This document shows, piece by piece, positions 33,508 to 43,507 of a stretch of 64,000 nucleotides of DNA (position 1 is its first letter; each line of letters opens with the position of its first letter). Source of the DNA: Henriciella sp. Lineage in GTDB: Bacteria; Pseudomonadota; Alphaproteobacteria; Caulobacterales; Hyphomonadaceae. The notes under the pieces were generated by a model. The model saw only the letters and a list, made by a program, of their open reading frames with translations. It searched no databases and was not told where the DNA came from. The position numbers were made by a program, and so were the translations under genes. Where the stretch lies: positions 62,001 through 126,000 of the forward strand of contig JAEPOM010000003.1 in the NCBI GenBank assembly GCA_017642885.1. Direction: 5' to 3'.

Positions 33508-35715
33508 CTAGGACTGCCCCCAATTCATGCGCAACGCATTGACGGTCACGATAAGCGAAGAGGCGGACATGGCAATCGCGGCGATCAAAGGCGTGACGTG
33601 ACCGGTCACCGCGATCGGCACAGCAATCATGTTATAGGCCGCCGCCAGGCCAAAATTCTGGAGCATCACCTGCTTCGTCCGTTTTGCGACATTCAGCACC
33701 GTCACAATTGACGATAATCCGCCCGCATAAACCGCATCCGAAGCCGACTGAGAAACGTCCATCGCTCCGCCCGGCGCCAGCGAAGCATGCGCCATGGCGA
33801 GCGCGCCCGCATCGTTCAGGCCATCGCCAACCATCAGCACTTTCTTTCCGCGCTCGCTGAGGGTCGTGAGGCGATCAACCTTGTCCTGCGGAGAGACTTT
33901 CGCGTGCCAGATGGAGACGCCTGTTCGCTCAGCGACTTTGCGCACGGAATCCGGTGTATCGCCGGACAGGATCTCGGTCTCCAATTGGCGCGCTCGGAGA
34001 TCTGCGAAGACCTCGCTCGCGTCTGATTGAAGTTGATCCTCGAAAAGGAACTGGATGGGCTCAATGTCATCGCCTGCGAACCACAGGGTCGGCCCGTCAG
34101 TCGGTTCCTTGCTTTGCACGGCGACCCATTCAGCAGAGCCCAGGCGGTACTTGCGTCCTTCAATCTCGCCTTCCACGCCGAGGCCGGGCAATTCCTTGAC
34201 CTCATCTGCGATCGGCCCCGCCCCTTCAGCCGCAACGATGGCGCGGGACAACGGGTGGCGACTGGCTCTCGCGAGCCGGGCGGCGAGACCAAGCTCTTCG
34301 CCGTGCTGAGAGACAAGGCTCGGCGTCCCGAGCGTGAGTGTCCCGGTCTTGTCAAAGACCAGGTGATCGATATCGGCAAACCGCTCCAGCGCGTCGCCGG
34401 ATCGCAAATAAATCCCATTGCGGAACAGACGTCCCGACGCCACGACCTGCGCCACCGGTGCTGCGAGCGCGAGCGCACATGGACAGGTAATGATCAGGGT
34501 CGCCACGGCAACCATGATGGCGTCCCGCACGTCTGCGCCGAGCAACAACCACGCGATCAAAGTGACGGCGGCCGTCGTGTGAACGAATGGCACATAAAGT
34601 GACACGGCCTTGTCGGCGATCCGGCGATATCGGGCGCGCTTCTGCTCACCAGCTTCGAGCATCTGCGCGATATCCGCGAGCAGGGAATCGGAGGTGCTGC
34701 CGAGCGCCTCACCCGTGATGGGATGGTCCAGATTGACGGTCCCAGCATAAAGCGTCTCGCCCGTCTGGATCTGGCGCGGCAAGGATTCCCCCGTCACCAG
34801 GCTTTCATCGACAGTGCTGGTGCCGGACGCGATCTTGATATCGATCACAGCCCGCTCGCCAGCCGCAAGCAGGATTGTATCACCGCGGCGAACGTCTTCC
34901 GCGCGCACGCTCTCAACGGAATGATCGGCGCCGAGGCGATTGACGGAGCGGTTTTGCAGCGCGGCAAGATCATGCGCCGCTGCATGGGCCTGCCGTCTCA
35001 GACGCGCGTCCAGGAAGCGCCCAATCAAAAGGAAGAAGAGCAGCATCACGCTGGCATCAAAATAGGCGTGATCGCCCTTGGCTGCGGTCTCCCAGACGCT
35101 GACGCCGAACGCCAGTGTGAGAGCGAGGGAAATTGGTACATCCATGTTGGCGCGGCCATGCTTCAGCACCGACCAGGCCGACTGGAAGAAATGACGTCCG
35201 CTAAAGATCAGAACCGGAAATGCGATCAGACCAGAAATGGCATGCAAGGCCGTACGCGTGTCGCCACCCATCTCACCATGTCCGCCCCAGACCGAAACGG
35301 ACAGCAACATGATATTGGCAAGCGCAAACGCCGCGACGCCCATTGAAATGAGCAAGGCACGCTCTTCGCGTTTGGCGGCTTTTTCAGAGCCATCCTCGGA
35401 ATAGGCTGAGACGCCGTAGCCGAGCTCGGTTAAGCGCTCGACGATCGTATTCGCCGCAATGGCGCCCCGCCACGTCACTTTCAGTTTTCCGTTCGAGAGG
35501 TTCATTCGAACCTGCTCGACGCCGGGAACTGCCCCGACTGCGCTCTCAATCTTTGACAGGCAGCCGCCGCATTTGGCCCCGCGCACCGAGAGGGACAGGA
35601 CGGACTTACCGTCCTTGGACTGAACGAACGCGCTATAGTCGCCACCCGCCGAGCGACTGGGAGGTTCCAGTCCGGATGGACATCCTATCGGTCCGGAGAG
35701 GACCGTGTCCGTCAT
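33508..35715 (-). CDS. ccoI: Copper-transporting P-type ATPase of cbb3 assembly
   Basis: 735 residues (FixI/CopA2 group). An N-terminal heavy-metal domain has GAKCGGC (Cys49, Cys52). The membrane metal site is CPCALALAAP, the phosphorylation motif DKTGTLTLG, and the hinge GDGLNDAGAL. It exports copper across the inner membrane for cbb3 oxidase. Its start overlaps the ccoH stop by four bases and its stop abuts ccoS. An N-terminal extension with GCPSG precedes the metal domain. Confidence 0.95.
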   Translation of the reverse strand: MTDTVLSGPIGCPSGLEPPSRSAGGDYSAFVQSKDGKSVLSLSVRGAKCGGCLSKIESAVGAVPGVEQVRMNLSNGKLKVTWRGAIAANTIVERLTELGYGVSAYSEDGSEKAAKREERALLISMGVAAFALANIMLLSVSVWGGHGEMGGDTRTALHAISGLIAFPVLIFSGRHFFQSAWSVLKHGRANMDVPISLALTLAFGVSVWETAAKGDHAYFDASVMLLFFLLIGRFLDARLRRQAHAAAHDLAALQNRSVNRLGADHSVESVRAEDVRRGDTILLAAGERAVIDIKIASGTSTVDESLVTGESLPRQIQTGETLYAGTVNLDHPITGEALGSTSDSLLADIAQMLEAGEQKRARYRRIADKAVSLYVPFVHTTAAVTLIAWLLLGADVRDAIMVAVATLIITCPCALALAAPVAQVVASGRLFRNGIYLRSGDALERFADIDHLVFDKTGTLTLGTPSLVSQHGEELGLAARLARASRHPLSRAIVAAEGAGPIADEVKELPGLGVEGEIEGRKYRLGSAEWVAVQSKEPTDGPTLWFAGDDIEPIQFLFEDQLQSDASEVFADLRARQLETEILSGDTPDSVRKVAERTGVSIWHAKVSPQDKVDRLTTLSERGKKVLMVGDGLNDAGALAMAHASLAPGGAMDVSQSASDAVYAGGLSSIVTVLNVAKRTKQVMLQNFGLAAAYNMIAVPIAVTGHVTPLIAAIAMSASSLIVTVNALRMNWGQS

Positions 35716-36221
35716 GACACGACAATCGTTTTGGTGACATTGAACAGGACGGTGTCAGCATCCGCATCCATGACATTGATCCGCAGCGCCCATTGGCCTG
35801 ATGCCAGTGCGCCAGCGGTGGCGACGTATTCACCATTCGCACGCGCACTATAGATGATCGCCTGATCGGCATCCTGGGTGGCGAACCGGCGAAGTTCGCC
35901 GATGACGACAAGGTTTGAAACGGGCGCGCCATCTCGGTCATGCAGGCGAAATATCAACTCTTCACCTTGCAGGCCGGCCTCTGCTGTCCAGCCCAGCTCT
36001 GCCTGCGCGGCACGCGCGGCCAAAGTCTGATTGTAGCTCAAGCCCTGAACGTACGATTTCTTGACATCCTCGCCGGGAAAACTGGTGATCGCATGATAGA
36101 GAAAGACGCCATTGACGGCGAACATGACACCAAAAAAACCGAGCATAATCAGCAGGACATGCCAGCCTTTGAGTTCTCTGCCAGAACTTTCGGACGCCGG
36201 AACAGCTTGAGCTTCAATCAT
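35712..36221 (-). CDS. ccoH: cbb3 oxidase assembly protein CcoH
   Basis: 169 residues. One N-terminal membrane helix (WHVLLIMLGFFGVMFAVNGV) is followed by FLYHAITSFPGEDVKKSYVQ and a periplasmic beta domain ending in a carbohydrate-like fold (GQWALRINVMDADADTVLF), as in FixH/CcoH. It stabilises the assembling oxidase. Four-base overlaps with both ccoG and ccoI show translational coupling. Confidence 0.92.
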   Translation of the reverse strand: MIEAQAVPASESSGRELKGWHVLLIMLGFFGVMFAVNGVFLYHAITSFPGEDVKKSYVQGLSYNQTLAARAAQAELGWTAEAGLQGEELIFRLHDRDGAPVSNLVVIGELRRFATQDADQAIIYSARANGEYVATAGALASGQWALRINVMDADADTVLFNVTKTIVVS

Positions 36222-37684
36222 CGATTTGGTCCTCTGAAGGATGCGCGGTTTGTGTCGGTTTCTTCACTCACCGTATCGCGCACGGATAAGGTGATCTGGC
36301 GTTGCGGTGCGCCTTCGGGAGCGCTTACCAGAACTCTGTAGCGGTCAACACCATAAGGTTCGACCGGAACGATCAGCGGCTCGGAGCCTTCATGTTCAAA
36401 ACCGATCACGTTGAAAGACAGACCCTCGATCCCGGTGATGCTGATCTCCATCTGTCGCGGTTCAGCCAGCTTGTTCACCAGCTTCAGCGTGTAGCCGTTT
36501 TGAATATCGCCGTCAGACAATTGCACGAATGGCGGTGAGCGGTCTTTCAGCACATTGGCTTCAATCGTCGCCTTAGTTGCGAGGCCCCAGATGATCAAAC
36601 CGCCAATGGCGGCGATCAGAACCGAGTAAAGAACGGTCCGGGTCCGTAGAATACGATACTTAGGCGGCGTCTGGTGCGCAGCACGGGCAGCAACGGCGAC
36701 ATCCGTATCGTAGGCGATCAGACCGGTCGGGCGGCCGATCTTGGTCATCATCTGATCACAGGCGTCGATGCAGAGCGCGCAATGTATACATTCCAACTGT
36801 GGTCCGTTGCGAATATCGATTCCGACAGGACAGACTTGCACGCACTGATCGCAATCGATGCAATCGCCCCGTTCATCCCAGCTTTCTGATTTTCGTTTCG
36901 GTCCGCGTGGTTCGCCTCGATCGTAGCGGTAGGTGACGTTCAGCGCGTACTCATCTGTCAGCGCGGCCTGAATGCGCGGCCAGGGACACATATAGGTACA
37001 AACCTGTTCGCGCATCCAACCAGCCAGGAAGTATGTCGTCAGCGTCAGCAAGCCTGCGAACCAATAGGCCGATAGTGGGGCCTCGCCGGTGAACCAGCCG
37101 CGCGCGACGGTTGGCGCGTCGTGCCAGTAGAGAATGAAAGCGCCGCCGGTCCAGAACGCAATAATCAACCAGACTGTATGCTTGCCGAGTTTGCGCCAGG
37201 CTTTGTTGAACGTCCACTTGCCCTTATCGAGACGCATGCGCGCCGCGCGATCACCCTCAAAGGCGCGTTCGACCCAGATATAGAGATCGGTCCAAACCGT
37301 CTGTGGACAGGTATAGCCGCACCAGACTCGCCCCAGCAGGGAGGTCACAAGGAACAGAGCCAGTGCGGCTAAAATCAGAAGGCCCGCAAGGAAGTGTATG
37401 TCCTGCGGCCAGATCTCGACGAAGAAAAAATAGAATTTTTCGCTCTCGAAGTCAGCAAGAACAGCCTGGTCGGGAATGCCCTCACCGCGCTCCCAGCGAA
37501 TCCAGGGCAACAGGTAGTACACACCTAGCGTCGCCGCCATCACCACCCATTTGACGAGGCGGAACTTGCCATGCGCTAGCTTAGGATAGATCTGCTCGCG
37601 CTTGGCATAGAGATCCTGATGCGAGGGCGGCGTCGGACCGCCGGATCCCCCGCCCGGATGGATGTTGAGTGTGGTCTGTCCCAT
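36218..37684 (-). CDS. ccoG: cbb3 oxidase accessory iron-sulfur protein CcoG
   Basis: 488 residues (FixG/RdxA). Several membrane helices (including a VWCGYTCPQTVW turn) are followed by two [4Fe-4S] motifs (CIDCDQCVQVCP and CIHCALCIDAC), and a C-terminal periplasmic domain of immunoglobulin-like strands. It is thought to reduce copper during oxidase assembly. It starts 11 bases after the ccoP stop. Confidence 0.95.
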   Translation of the reverse strand: MGQTTLNIHPGGGSGGPTPPSHQDLYAKREQIYPKLAHGKFRLVKWVVMAATLGVYYLLPWIRWERGEGIPDQAVLADFESEKFYFFFVEIWPQDIHFLAGLLILAALALFLVTSLLGRVWCGYTCPQTVWTDLYIWVERAFEGDRAARMRLDKGKWTFNKAWRKLGKHTVWLIIAFWTGGAFILYWHDAPTVARGWFTGEAPLSAYWFAGLLTLTTYFLAGWMREQVCTYMCPWPRIQAALTDEYALNVTYRYDRGEPRGPKRKSESWDERGDCIDCDQCVQVCPVGIDIRNGPQLECIHCALCIDACDQMMTKIGRPTGLIAYDTDVAVAARAAHQTPPKYRILRTRTVLYSVLIAAIGGLIIWGLATKATIEANVLKDRSPPFVQLSDGDIQNGYTLKLVNKLAEPRQMEISITGIEGLSFNVIGFEHEGSEPLIVPVEPYGVDRYRVLVSAPEGAPQRQITLSVRDTVSEETDTNRASFRGPNR

Positions 37685-37695
37685 GACAGTGCGCC

Positions 37696-38580
37696 TTATT
37701 CGCCCCCGCCCAGTGTGTGGACATAAACCGCCAGCGCCTTGATCGAAGCGTCATCCAGACGATCCTGCCAGGCCGGCATGTGCGAATTTCTGGCATTGTA
37801 GATCGTATTGTAGATGTCGTCACGCGAGCCACCGAACAGCCATTCCTGGTCCGTCAGATTCGGCGCACCCTGGTTTCGGTCACCTGTGCCGTCGACGGCG
37901 TGACAAGACGCGCATTGCTGCTGATAAAGTTCGGCGACACGGCCCGCCGCAACGGGATCATGCTCTTGCCCGGAAACCAGCAGGACATAGTCCGTCAGAT
38001 CGTCAATCTGATCAGTTGAAAGCAGGTTGTCGCGACCGAAAGACGGCATCAGCGAGAAACGAGTATCGAGATCGTCGTCATGGCGAATGCCGTGCCGCAA
38101 CGTGTACTCAATCCCGTCCAAAGTGCCGTCCCACAGCCAGACATCGTCGGCCAGGATGGGATAACCAGCAGCTCCTCGTCCGCCAGCGCCGTGGCAAGTT
38201 GCGCAGTTATCGCCGAACAGGCTCTCGCCCATGGCGAGCGCAAATTGCTGCAGGCCGCGATCGGTTTCGATCTCCTCAAGCGACGCTTCGAGCAGAGTTT
38301 CCGACTGCGCAACGCGGGCTTCTTTCAGGTCGGCCACAGCGACTGCAACGAGATCCCGGTCAGAGTGGTTACGCAATCCGGTCGTGTTCGTGCCCATACC
38401 CGGCAGCGCTGGAATGGCCGGCATCAAGACCATGTAGACCACAGCCCACACAATCGTCCCGTACCAGATATACAGCCACCAGCGTGGTAGCGGGTTGTTC
38501 AATTCCTTGATCCCGTCCCAGCTATGGCCGGTGGTTTCAATGCCGCTATGATCGTCAATGTCTTTGATTTCATTGGCCAT
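37696..38580 (-). CDS. ccoP: cbb3 oxidase dihaem cytochrome subunit CcoP
   Basis: 294 residues from the ATG at 38580, preferred over 38595 because GGAGG lies close before it. An N-terminal membrane anchor (LPRWWLYIWYGTIVWAVVYM) is followed by two cytochrome c domains with CATCH and CASCH haem sites. It takes electrons from cytochrome c or bc1 and passes them to CcoO/CcoN. Its first codons overlap the ccoQ end by 11 bases. Confidence 0.95.
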   Translation of the reverse strand: MANEIKDIDDHSGIETTGHSWDGIKELNNPLPRWWLYIWYGTIVWAVVYMVLMPAIPALPGMGTNTTGLRNHSDRDLVAVAVADLKEARVAQSETLLEASLEEIETDRGLQQFALAMGESLFGDNCATCHGAGGRGAAGYPILADDVWLWDGTLDGIEYTLRHGIRHDDDLDTRFSLMPSFGRDNLLSTDQIDDLTDYVLLVSGQEHDPVAAGRVAELYQQQCASCHAVDGTGDRNQGAPNLTDQEWLFGGSRDDIYNTIYNARNSHMPAWQDRLDDASIKALAVYVHTLGGGE

Positions 38581-38734
38581 CTGATGGCCCTCCATCTTCT
38601 AAAGGCAGCCGCGCGGCGGCATCGAATTTTTCCTGATTTCGTGGCCACAACGCGTAGGCGAGTGCGCCGGCAAACATCAGGACGAAATAGATCAGTCCTC
38701 CTGTCTGCGCGAAACTGGCAAGCAGTTCATACAT
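38570..38734 (-). CDS. ccoQ: cbb3 oxidase small subunit CcoQ
   Basis: 54 residues, below the ORF-track limit. It starts MYELLASFAQ, has one membrane helix (GLIYFVLMFAGALAYALW) and then PRNQEKFDAAARLPL, the FixQ/CcoQ pattern. It stabilises the CcoN-CcoO-CcoP complex. It overlaps ccoP by 11 bases and lies 12 bases after ccoO. Confidence 0.9.
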   Translation of the reverse strand: MYELLASFAQTGGLIYFVLMFAGALAYALWPRNQEKFDAAARLPLEDGGPSDGQ

Positions 38735-38746
38735 AGCTGGTCTCCC

Positions 38747-39517
38747 CTATCGACGGTTGCTGAGATCATCGGCCTCATAAGTCGAGAAATCGACCAGAGT
38801 GCCAGTCATCTGAAGGTAGGCAACGAGCGCATCCATCTCCGTGATCTCGTCTGGATTGCCGTCCCAGTCGCGCGCTTCGACTGTTCCTTCGCGGCCAGCT
38901 TCGGCCTCGTACAGGCCCATCAAGCTGTCATAGTAATCGAAGCCTTTATCGTCCGGGTCTGCTTGAGCGAGTATGTGCCCTTTGGCGTTTTCGATCATCT
39001 CGTCAGAATAAGGTACGCCGACCAGTCGCTCTGTACGCAGGCGATCTTCGATACCTTCGTATTTGAGCTTCTTATCCATCAGGAAGGCGTAAGGCGGCAT
39101 GATGCTTTCTGGCACCAGAGCGCGCGGATCGATCAGGTGATCCACCTGCCATTCTGCAGAATACTTGCCGCCGACCCGCGCCAGATCCGGCCCCGTTCGT
39201 TTGGAACCCCACTGGAAGGGATGATCGTACATGGACTCTGCTGCGAGCGAGTAGTGACCATAACGTTCTACTTCATCCCGCAGCGGGCGGACCATCTGGC
39301 TGTGACAGACATAACAACCTTCGCGGATGTAGATGTCCCGGCCTTTCAGCTCGAGCGGTGTGTAGGGCCGCATGCCGTCCACTTTCTCGATCGTATTGTC
39401 CATGTACATCAGCGGTGCCATCTGAATGATCCCGCCAATCGAGACCACGATCAGAATGCCGACGGTGAGGAGCAGAGAGTGGCGTTCCAGAACGCCGTGA
39501 TTGTTCATCAGTCCCAT
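38747..39517 (-). CDS. ccoO: cbb3 oxidase monohaem cytochrome subunit CcoO
   Basis: 256 residues. One N-terminal membrane helix ([19 protein letters not shown]) and a periplasmic cytochrome c domain with CYVCHSQM and the downstream Met ligand ([10 protein letters not shown]). It relays electrons to the CcoN active site. It starts 15 bases after ccoN. Confidence 0.95.
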   Translation of the reverse strand: MGLMNNHGVLERHSLLLTVGILIVVSIGGIIQMAPLMYMDNTIEKVDGMRPYTPLELKGRDIYIREGCYVCHSQMVRPLRDEVERYGHYSLAAESMYDHPFQWGSKRTGPDLARVGGKYSAEWQVDHLIDPRALVPESIMPPYAFLMDKKLKYEGIEDRLRTERLVGVPYSDEMIENAKGHILAQADPDDKGFDYYDSLMGLYEAEAGREGTVEARDWDGNPDEITEMDALVAYLQMTGTLVDFSTYEADDLSNRR

Positions 39518-39532
39518 GATACTCCGGGCCTC

Positions 39533-41227
39533 CTATTCAGCAGGCGCCAGCGCGGCGCGCGGCTCTGGTTGTGCGTAAGGATCGCTTGCCGTCTCGAGAT
39601 CTTCGGCTTCGCCGTGCCCGAGTGCGGTTTTGATCAGATTGTAGGCCATGATCGCAGCGCCGCTAAAGTAGAGCAGTCCACCCAGTGCACGGATCATGTA
39701 GCTGATATGCTTGGCCTCAACGGTCTCCACGAAGCTGTATTCGAGGAAGCCATACTCGTTATAAGCGCGCCACATCAGACCTTCCATGATCCCGGCAAAC
39801 CACATGGAGACCATGTAGAAGATGATGCCGATCGTGGAGATCCAGAAGTGCCACTCGACCAGTGATTTGGAGAACAGACCCTTCTTCTTATAGAGCCATG
39901 GCACCAGGCAGTAGAGCGCACCGAAGCTGATATAGCCAACCCAGCCGAGCGCACCGGAATGCACGTGGCCAATGCCCCACTCTGTGTAGTGGCTAAGCGA
40001 GTTCACTGCGCGAACCGACATGAGAGGACCTTCGAAGGTCGACATGCCGTAAAAGGCGAGCGAGACAACCATCATCCGAACGACAGGGTCTGTGCGCAGC
40101 TTGTCCCACGCTCCTGACAGGGTCATCACGCCGTTGATCATGCCGCCCCAACTTGGCATCCACAACATAATCGAGAAGGTCATACCCAGCGTCTGTGCCC
40201 ATTGTGGCAGAGCCGTGTAGTGCAAGTGGTGAGGTCCGGCCCAGATATAGATGAAGATCAGCGACCAGAAGTGCACGATGGACAGGCGGTAGGAGAAGAC
40301 CGGCCGATTCACGCGCTTCGGAATGAAGTAATACATGATCGCGAGGAATCCGGTGGTGAGGAAGAAACCCACCGCATTGTGGCCGTACCACCACTGCGTC
40401 ATCGCATCCTGAACCCCTGCGAACACTTGCACGGATTTAGAGCCCGTCAGGCTAACCGGGATAGACAGGTTGTTGACGATGTGAAGCATCGCGATGGTCA
40501 CAATAAAGGACAGGTAGAACCAGTTCGCGACATAGATATGCGGTTCTTTACGCTTCCAGAGCGTGCCGAGGAAAACCAGAAGGTACACGACCCAAACCAG
40601 GGTCAGCCACAAATCGACATACCATTCAGGCTCGGCATATTCCTTCGACTGCGTGATCCCCAGGAGGTACCCCGTCGCCGCCAGCACGATGAAAATCTGA
40701 TACCCCCAGAACACGAACCAGGGCCACATGCCGCCCGCGAGGCGGGTCCGACAGGTGCGTTGAACGACGTAGAAACTTGTCGCCAGCAACACGTTGCCGC
40801 CAAACGCAAATATCACGGCGCTCGTATGCAGCGGGCGCAAGCGTCCGAAATTGGTCCATCCAAGCTCTGGAAAATAGAAAATCGTTGGCCAGGTGAGTTG
40901 CAGCGCAATGATGACGCCAACCAGCAGTCCCGCGATGCCCCAGAACATGGAGGCTGCGACGCCAAACTTAACGAGCGTGTTCTCATATTCAGATTCATCG
41001 AACGGATCGCGATCTACCAGCCCTCCGGCCCACATCGCTGTTGCGATCAGAAATACACCCCCCAAGACTATGAAGGTAAGTGCCTGATATTCCATTCCGG
41101 CATCCTTCGAGAAGGTTGCCATCAGCAAGGCCAGGAACAGGAAAACGCCTGTCAGCGCTCCCACTCCTAAAATGCTGGTATTGTTTCCGCGCCTTGTGGC
41201 CCCAATCCGTTCCGTCATCGCCGACAT
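39533..41227 (-). CDS. ccoN: cbb3 cytochrome c oxidase catalytic subunit CcoN
   Basis: 564 residues, about 12 membrane helices. Metal-ligand histidines appear in [40 protein letters not shown] and the late [14 protein letters not shown]. It reduces oxygen to water with high affinity and pumps protons. It heads the cco operon, with GGAGG just before the ATG. No FNR/FixK box (TTGAT-N4-ATCAA) is visible in the 150 bases upstream, so control by the adjacent FixLJ may be indirect. Confidence 0.96.
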   Translation of the reverse strand: MSAMTERIGATRRGNNTSILGVGALTGVFLFLALLMATFSKDAGMEYQALTFIVLGGVFLIATAMWAGGLVDRDPFDESEYENTLVKFGVAASMFWGIAGLLVGVIIALQLTWPTIFYFPELGWTNFGRLRPLHTSAVIFAFGGNVLLATSFYVVQRTCRTRLAGGMWPWFVFWGYQIFIVLAATGYLLGITQSKEYAEPEWYVDLWLTLVWVVYLLVFLGTLWKRKEPHIYVANWFYLSFIVTIAMLHIVNNLSIPVSLTGSKSVQVFAGVQDAMTQWWYGHNAVGFFLTTGFLAIMYYFIPKRVNRPVFSYRLSIVHFWSLIFIYIWAGPHHLHYTALPQWAQTLGMTFSIMLWMPSWGGMINGVMTLSGAWDKLRTDPVVRMMVVSLAFYGMSTFEGPLMSVRAVNSLSHYTEWGIGHVHSGALGWVGYISFGALYCLVPWLYKKKGLFSKSLVEWHFWISTIGIIFYMVSMWFAGIMEGLMWRAYNEYGFLEYSFVETVEAKHISYMIRALGGLLYFSGAAIMAYNLIKTALGHGEAEDLETASDPYAQPEPRAALAPAE

Positions 41228-41377
41228 TCACCTCCGTAAGTCCCCAAAAAGGGGCGGTTTCAGCTCGGGCGATGCATAACTTTGGCCGCGCGCGGCCTGA
41301 ATAAGGGTAATCCCCTATGTGCGTGCGCGCCGCACTCGGTAAATACGGAAACACACGGACCAGAGCGGACTCTCAAC

Positions 41378-41635
41378 ATGACGAATTTTGGAACAGCCCT
41401 ACTTGCCGCAGCGATGATTGTGATCGGCAGCATAAAAACCTGGCTACTTATGGGTTCAATTCCGCTGCTCGCTTTGCCAACCTGCAACGGCGAGACGCTC
41501 AATATAGCGATCGGCAATGTGAGCTTCTTTGAACGCGCTCATTGCTGGGGGTGCTATATGTTGGCGGCGGGATTGACCGTAGCGGCGTTTGCAGCTCATG
41601 ACCGATTTGCCAAGCGTCGCTCTGTCGCTTCCTGA
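41378..41635 (+). CDS. Small two-helix membrane protein
   Basis: 85 residues from the ATG at 41378; the longer frame in the track starts with an unlikely basic segment. There are two hydrophobic helices (TALLAAAMIVIGSIKTWLLM and CYMLAAGLTVAAFAAH), with cysteines between them (LPTCNG, RAHCWGC). No family is recognised. It is divergent from ccoN and 12 bases before fixL in the same direction, so it belongs to the oxygen-response block and may be a respiratory accessory protein. Confidence 0.6.
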   Translation: MTNFGTALLAAAMIVIGSIKTWLLMGSIPLLALPTCNGETLNIAIGNVSFFERAHCWGCYMLAAGLTVAAFAAHDRFAKRRSVAS

Positions 41636-41647
41636 TTGGATTGATCC

Positions 41648-42838
41648 ATGCCTGACGCCCGCTACAAAGGTTGGCTGATGTCAGAGCCACTTTCCCCGAT
41701 TCTCACGGATTCGTCCGGCAATTATGGAGACAAAGAGTCTCTTGAGCTGTTGATGCAGTCCATTCTGGCGTCCGTGCCGGACGCCATGATCGTTATCGAC
41801 GAGACCGGCAAAATTCTCGCCTTCAGCGCTGCGGCCGAACGCCTGTTTGGATACGAGGCCCAAGACATAGCCGGTCGCAATGTTTCCCATTTGATGGCCG
41901 GAGCTGACGAGAAACACCACGATCAGTACATTCGCAATTATCTCACGACTGGAGAAAAACAAATCATTGGGATCGGGCGAATCGTCGAAGCGAAGCTTGC
42001 GAATGGCGAAAGAATACCCGTGGAACTGAAGATCGGTGAGGCGAATGTTCACGGGCGGCGATTGTTCACCGGATATATTCGCGACATGTCCGAGCAGCAG
42101 GCAAACGCCCTGCGTCTGAATGAAATGCAGGTGGAGCTCGCGAACTTTTCACGGCTTAGCGCCGTCGGCACAATGGCATCAGCAATGGCCCACGAGCTCA
42201 ATCAGCCGCTGACTGCCGTCGCGAATTATCTCGAAGCCGCTCGCGACTTGCTGGATCAGGCCGATCCCGAAACGCTGTCTTTCATCCAAGAAGCTCTCGA
42301 CGCGGCGGCCACGCAATCCATCCGCGCGGGTCAGATTGTTCGCCGTCTGCGCGACTATGTTTCTCGGGGAGAGCTCGATCTGCGATCAGTCCATCTCCAG
42401 GAAGTTGTTGATGATGCGATCTCACTGGCAAAAGTCGGCATTGAAGGGCAGTTGGCGCGGGTTATCTCTCGCGTTCCGGATGATTTCCCTGCCTTGTTGG
42501 CCGATCGGCTTCAGCTGCGGCAGGTCATCGTAAACCTCGTGCGTAATGCGATCGAAGCGCTTGCAGAGACTGCCAATCCCCAAGTCTGGATCCGCGCAGA
42601 ACTGGAAGACGGTCTCGCCGTAATCACAGTGGAAGACAACGGCCCGGGCTATCAAGGCCAAGGTGACGCGTCGCCGTTTGACGCGTTTAACAGCTCAAAA
42701 ACCCACGGCATGGGCCTGGGCCTGTCCATTTGCCAGACCATTCTCGATGCCCACGGCACCGATATCGAGTACGCGCCATCCGAAAGAGGCGGCGCAGCCT
42801 TCAAATTCACCCTTCGCCTGGCACAAGGAGAGGAATGA
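41648..42838 (+). CDS. fixL: Oxygen sensor histidine kinase FixL
   Basis: 396 residues, soluble. The PAS domain (about 35-150) carries the FixL haem pattern: HHDQYIRNY with proximal His91, IIGIGRIVEAK, and PVELKIGEA. A HisKA domain (AHELNQPLTAV, His182) and an ATPase domain with N, G1 and G2 boxes (NLVRNAIEAL, VEDNGPGY, GMGLGLSIC) follow. Low oxygen frees the haem and switches on the kinase, which phosphorylates FixJ encoded next. There are no membrane helices, as in Bradyrhizobium FixL. A second ATG (residue 11) also has a reasonable ribosome site. Confidence 0.93.
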   Translation: MPDARYKGWLMSEPLSPILTDSSGNYGDKESLELLMQSILASVPDAMIVIDETGKILAFSAAAERLFGYEAQDIAGRNVSHLMAGADEKHHDQYIRNYLTTGEKQIIGIGRIVEAKLANGERIPVELKIGEANVHGRRLFTGYIRDMSEQQANALRLNEMQVELANFSRLSAVGTMASAMAHELNQPLTAVANYLEAARDLLDQADPETLSFIQEALDAAATQSIRAGQIVRRLRDYVSRGELDLRSVHLQEVVDDAISLAKVGIEGQLARVISRVPDDFPALLADRLQLRQVIVNLVRNAIEALAETANPQVWIRAELEDGLAVITVEDNGPGYQGQGDASPFDAFNSSKTHGMGLGLSICQTILDAHGTDIEYAPSERGGAAFKFTLRLAQGEE

Positions 42839-42839
42839 A

Positions 42840-43460
42840 ATGACCAATCGAACCGTCTATCTGGTCGATGATGATGAAGCGATCCGGCATTCGGCGAGCT
42901 TCATGCTGCGCCACGCTGGATACCTGGTTAAAACCTATCCGGATGGCATGTCCTTCCTTGAGCAGGTCACCAGCGATATGGATGGCTGCATCCTCCTTGA
43001 TGTGCGCATGCCAGGCATGGATGGCCTCGCCGTACAGAGCGCGCTCAACCAGCGCGGCATCAAAATGCCGGTCATCGTTCTGACTGGTCACGGTGATGTT
43101 CCGGTCGCAGTCGAAGCGATGAAGGGCGGCGCGATTGAGTTCCTGGAAAAGCCCTACGAGAAGCACACACTCGTCACAGCAATAACCAACGCGTTTGAGC
43201 AACTCGACACCGAAACAGCAGACGACCGCCGCAGCAAGGATGCCCAAGCGCGGCTCAGCGCGCTGACTCCGCGAGAAATGGAAGTTCTGGAATGCCTAGT
43301 GGCCGGGCTTACCAATAAAGGCATCGCGCAGGCGCTCTCAATCTCGCCTCGCACGGTTGAAATCCACCGCGCACACATGATGGAAAAGCTCGAAGCAGAA
43401 AGCCTGTCCTCGGCATTGCGACTAGCGTTCGTGGCCGGGATCGGAAGTGAACAGGCATAG
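42840..43460 (+). CDS. fixJ: Response regulator FixJ
   Basis: 206 residues from the ATG at 42840, right after GGAGAGG and one base after the fixL stop. The 265-residue frame in the track is an artefact reading into fixL. The receiver domain has DDD near 10-12, phospho-acceptor Asp54 (LLDVRMPGMDG) and Lys104 region LEKPY. A LuxR-type helix-turn-helix follows (LTPREMEVLECLVAGLTNKG, ISPRTVEIHRAHMMEKL). Phosphorylated FixJ normally activates fixK, which then drives cco genes; fixK is not in this window. Confidence 0.94.
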   Translation: MTNRTVYLVDDDEAIRHSASFMLRHAGYLVKTYPDGMSFLEQVTSDMDGCILLDVRMPGMDGLAVQSALNQRGIKMPVIVLTGHGDVPVAVEAMKGGAIEFLEKPYEKHTLVTAITNAFEQLDTETADDRRSKDAQARLSALTPREMEVLECLVAGLTNKGIAQALSISPRTVEIHRAHMMEKLEAESLSSALRLAFVAGIGSEQA

Positions 43461-43481
43461 GGACAGTACCTAGAGACGAAT

Positions 43482-43500
43482 GTGTAGCTCTTAACTACAC
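43482..43500. repeat. Inverted repeat before the receiver gene
   Basis: GTGTAG, seven bases, CTACAC in the 47-base gap between fixJ and the receiver gene. It may be an operator or a short mRNA hairpin. Confidence 0.4.
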
Positions 43501-43507
43501 GCATATT

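Noticed and set aside
41228-41377. FNR/FixK box upstream of ccoN
   Set aside because: I looked for TTGAT-N4-ATCAA and close variants and found none.
42663-42839. N-terminal extension of fixJ in the 265-residue frame
   Set aside because: It lies within fixL in another frame and has low-complexity basic composition; the ATG at 42840 has a strong ribosome site and gives the normal FixJ length.
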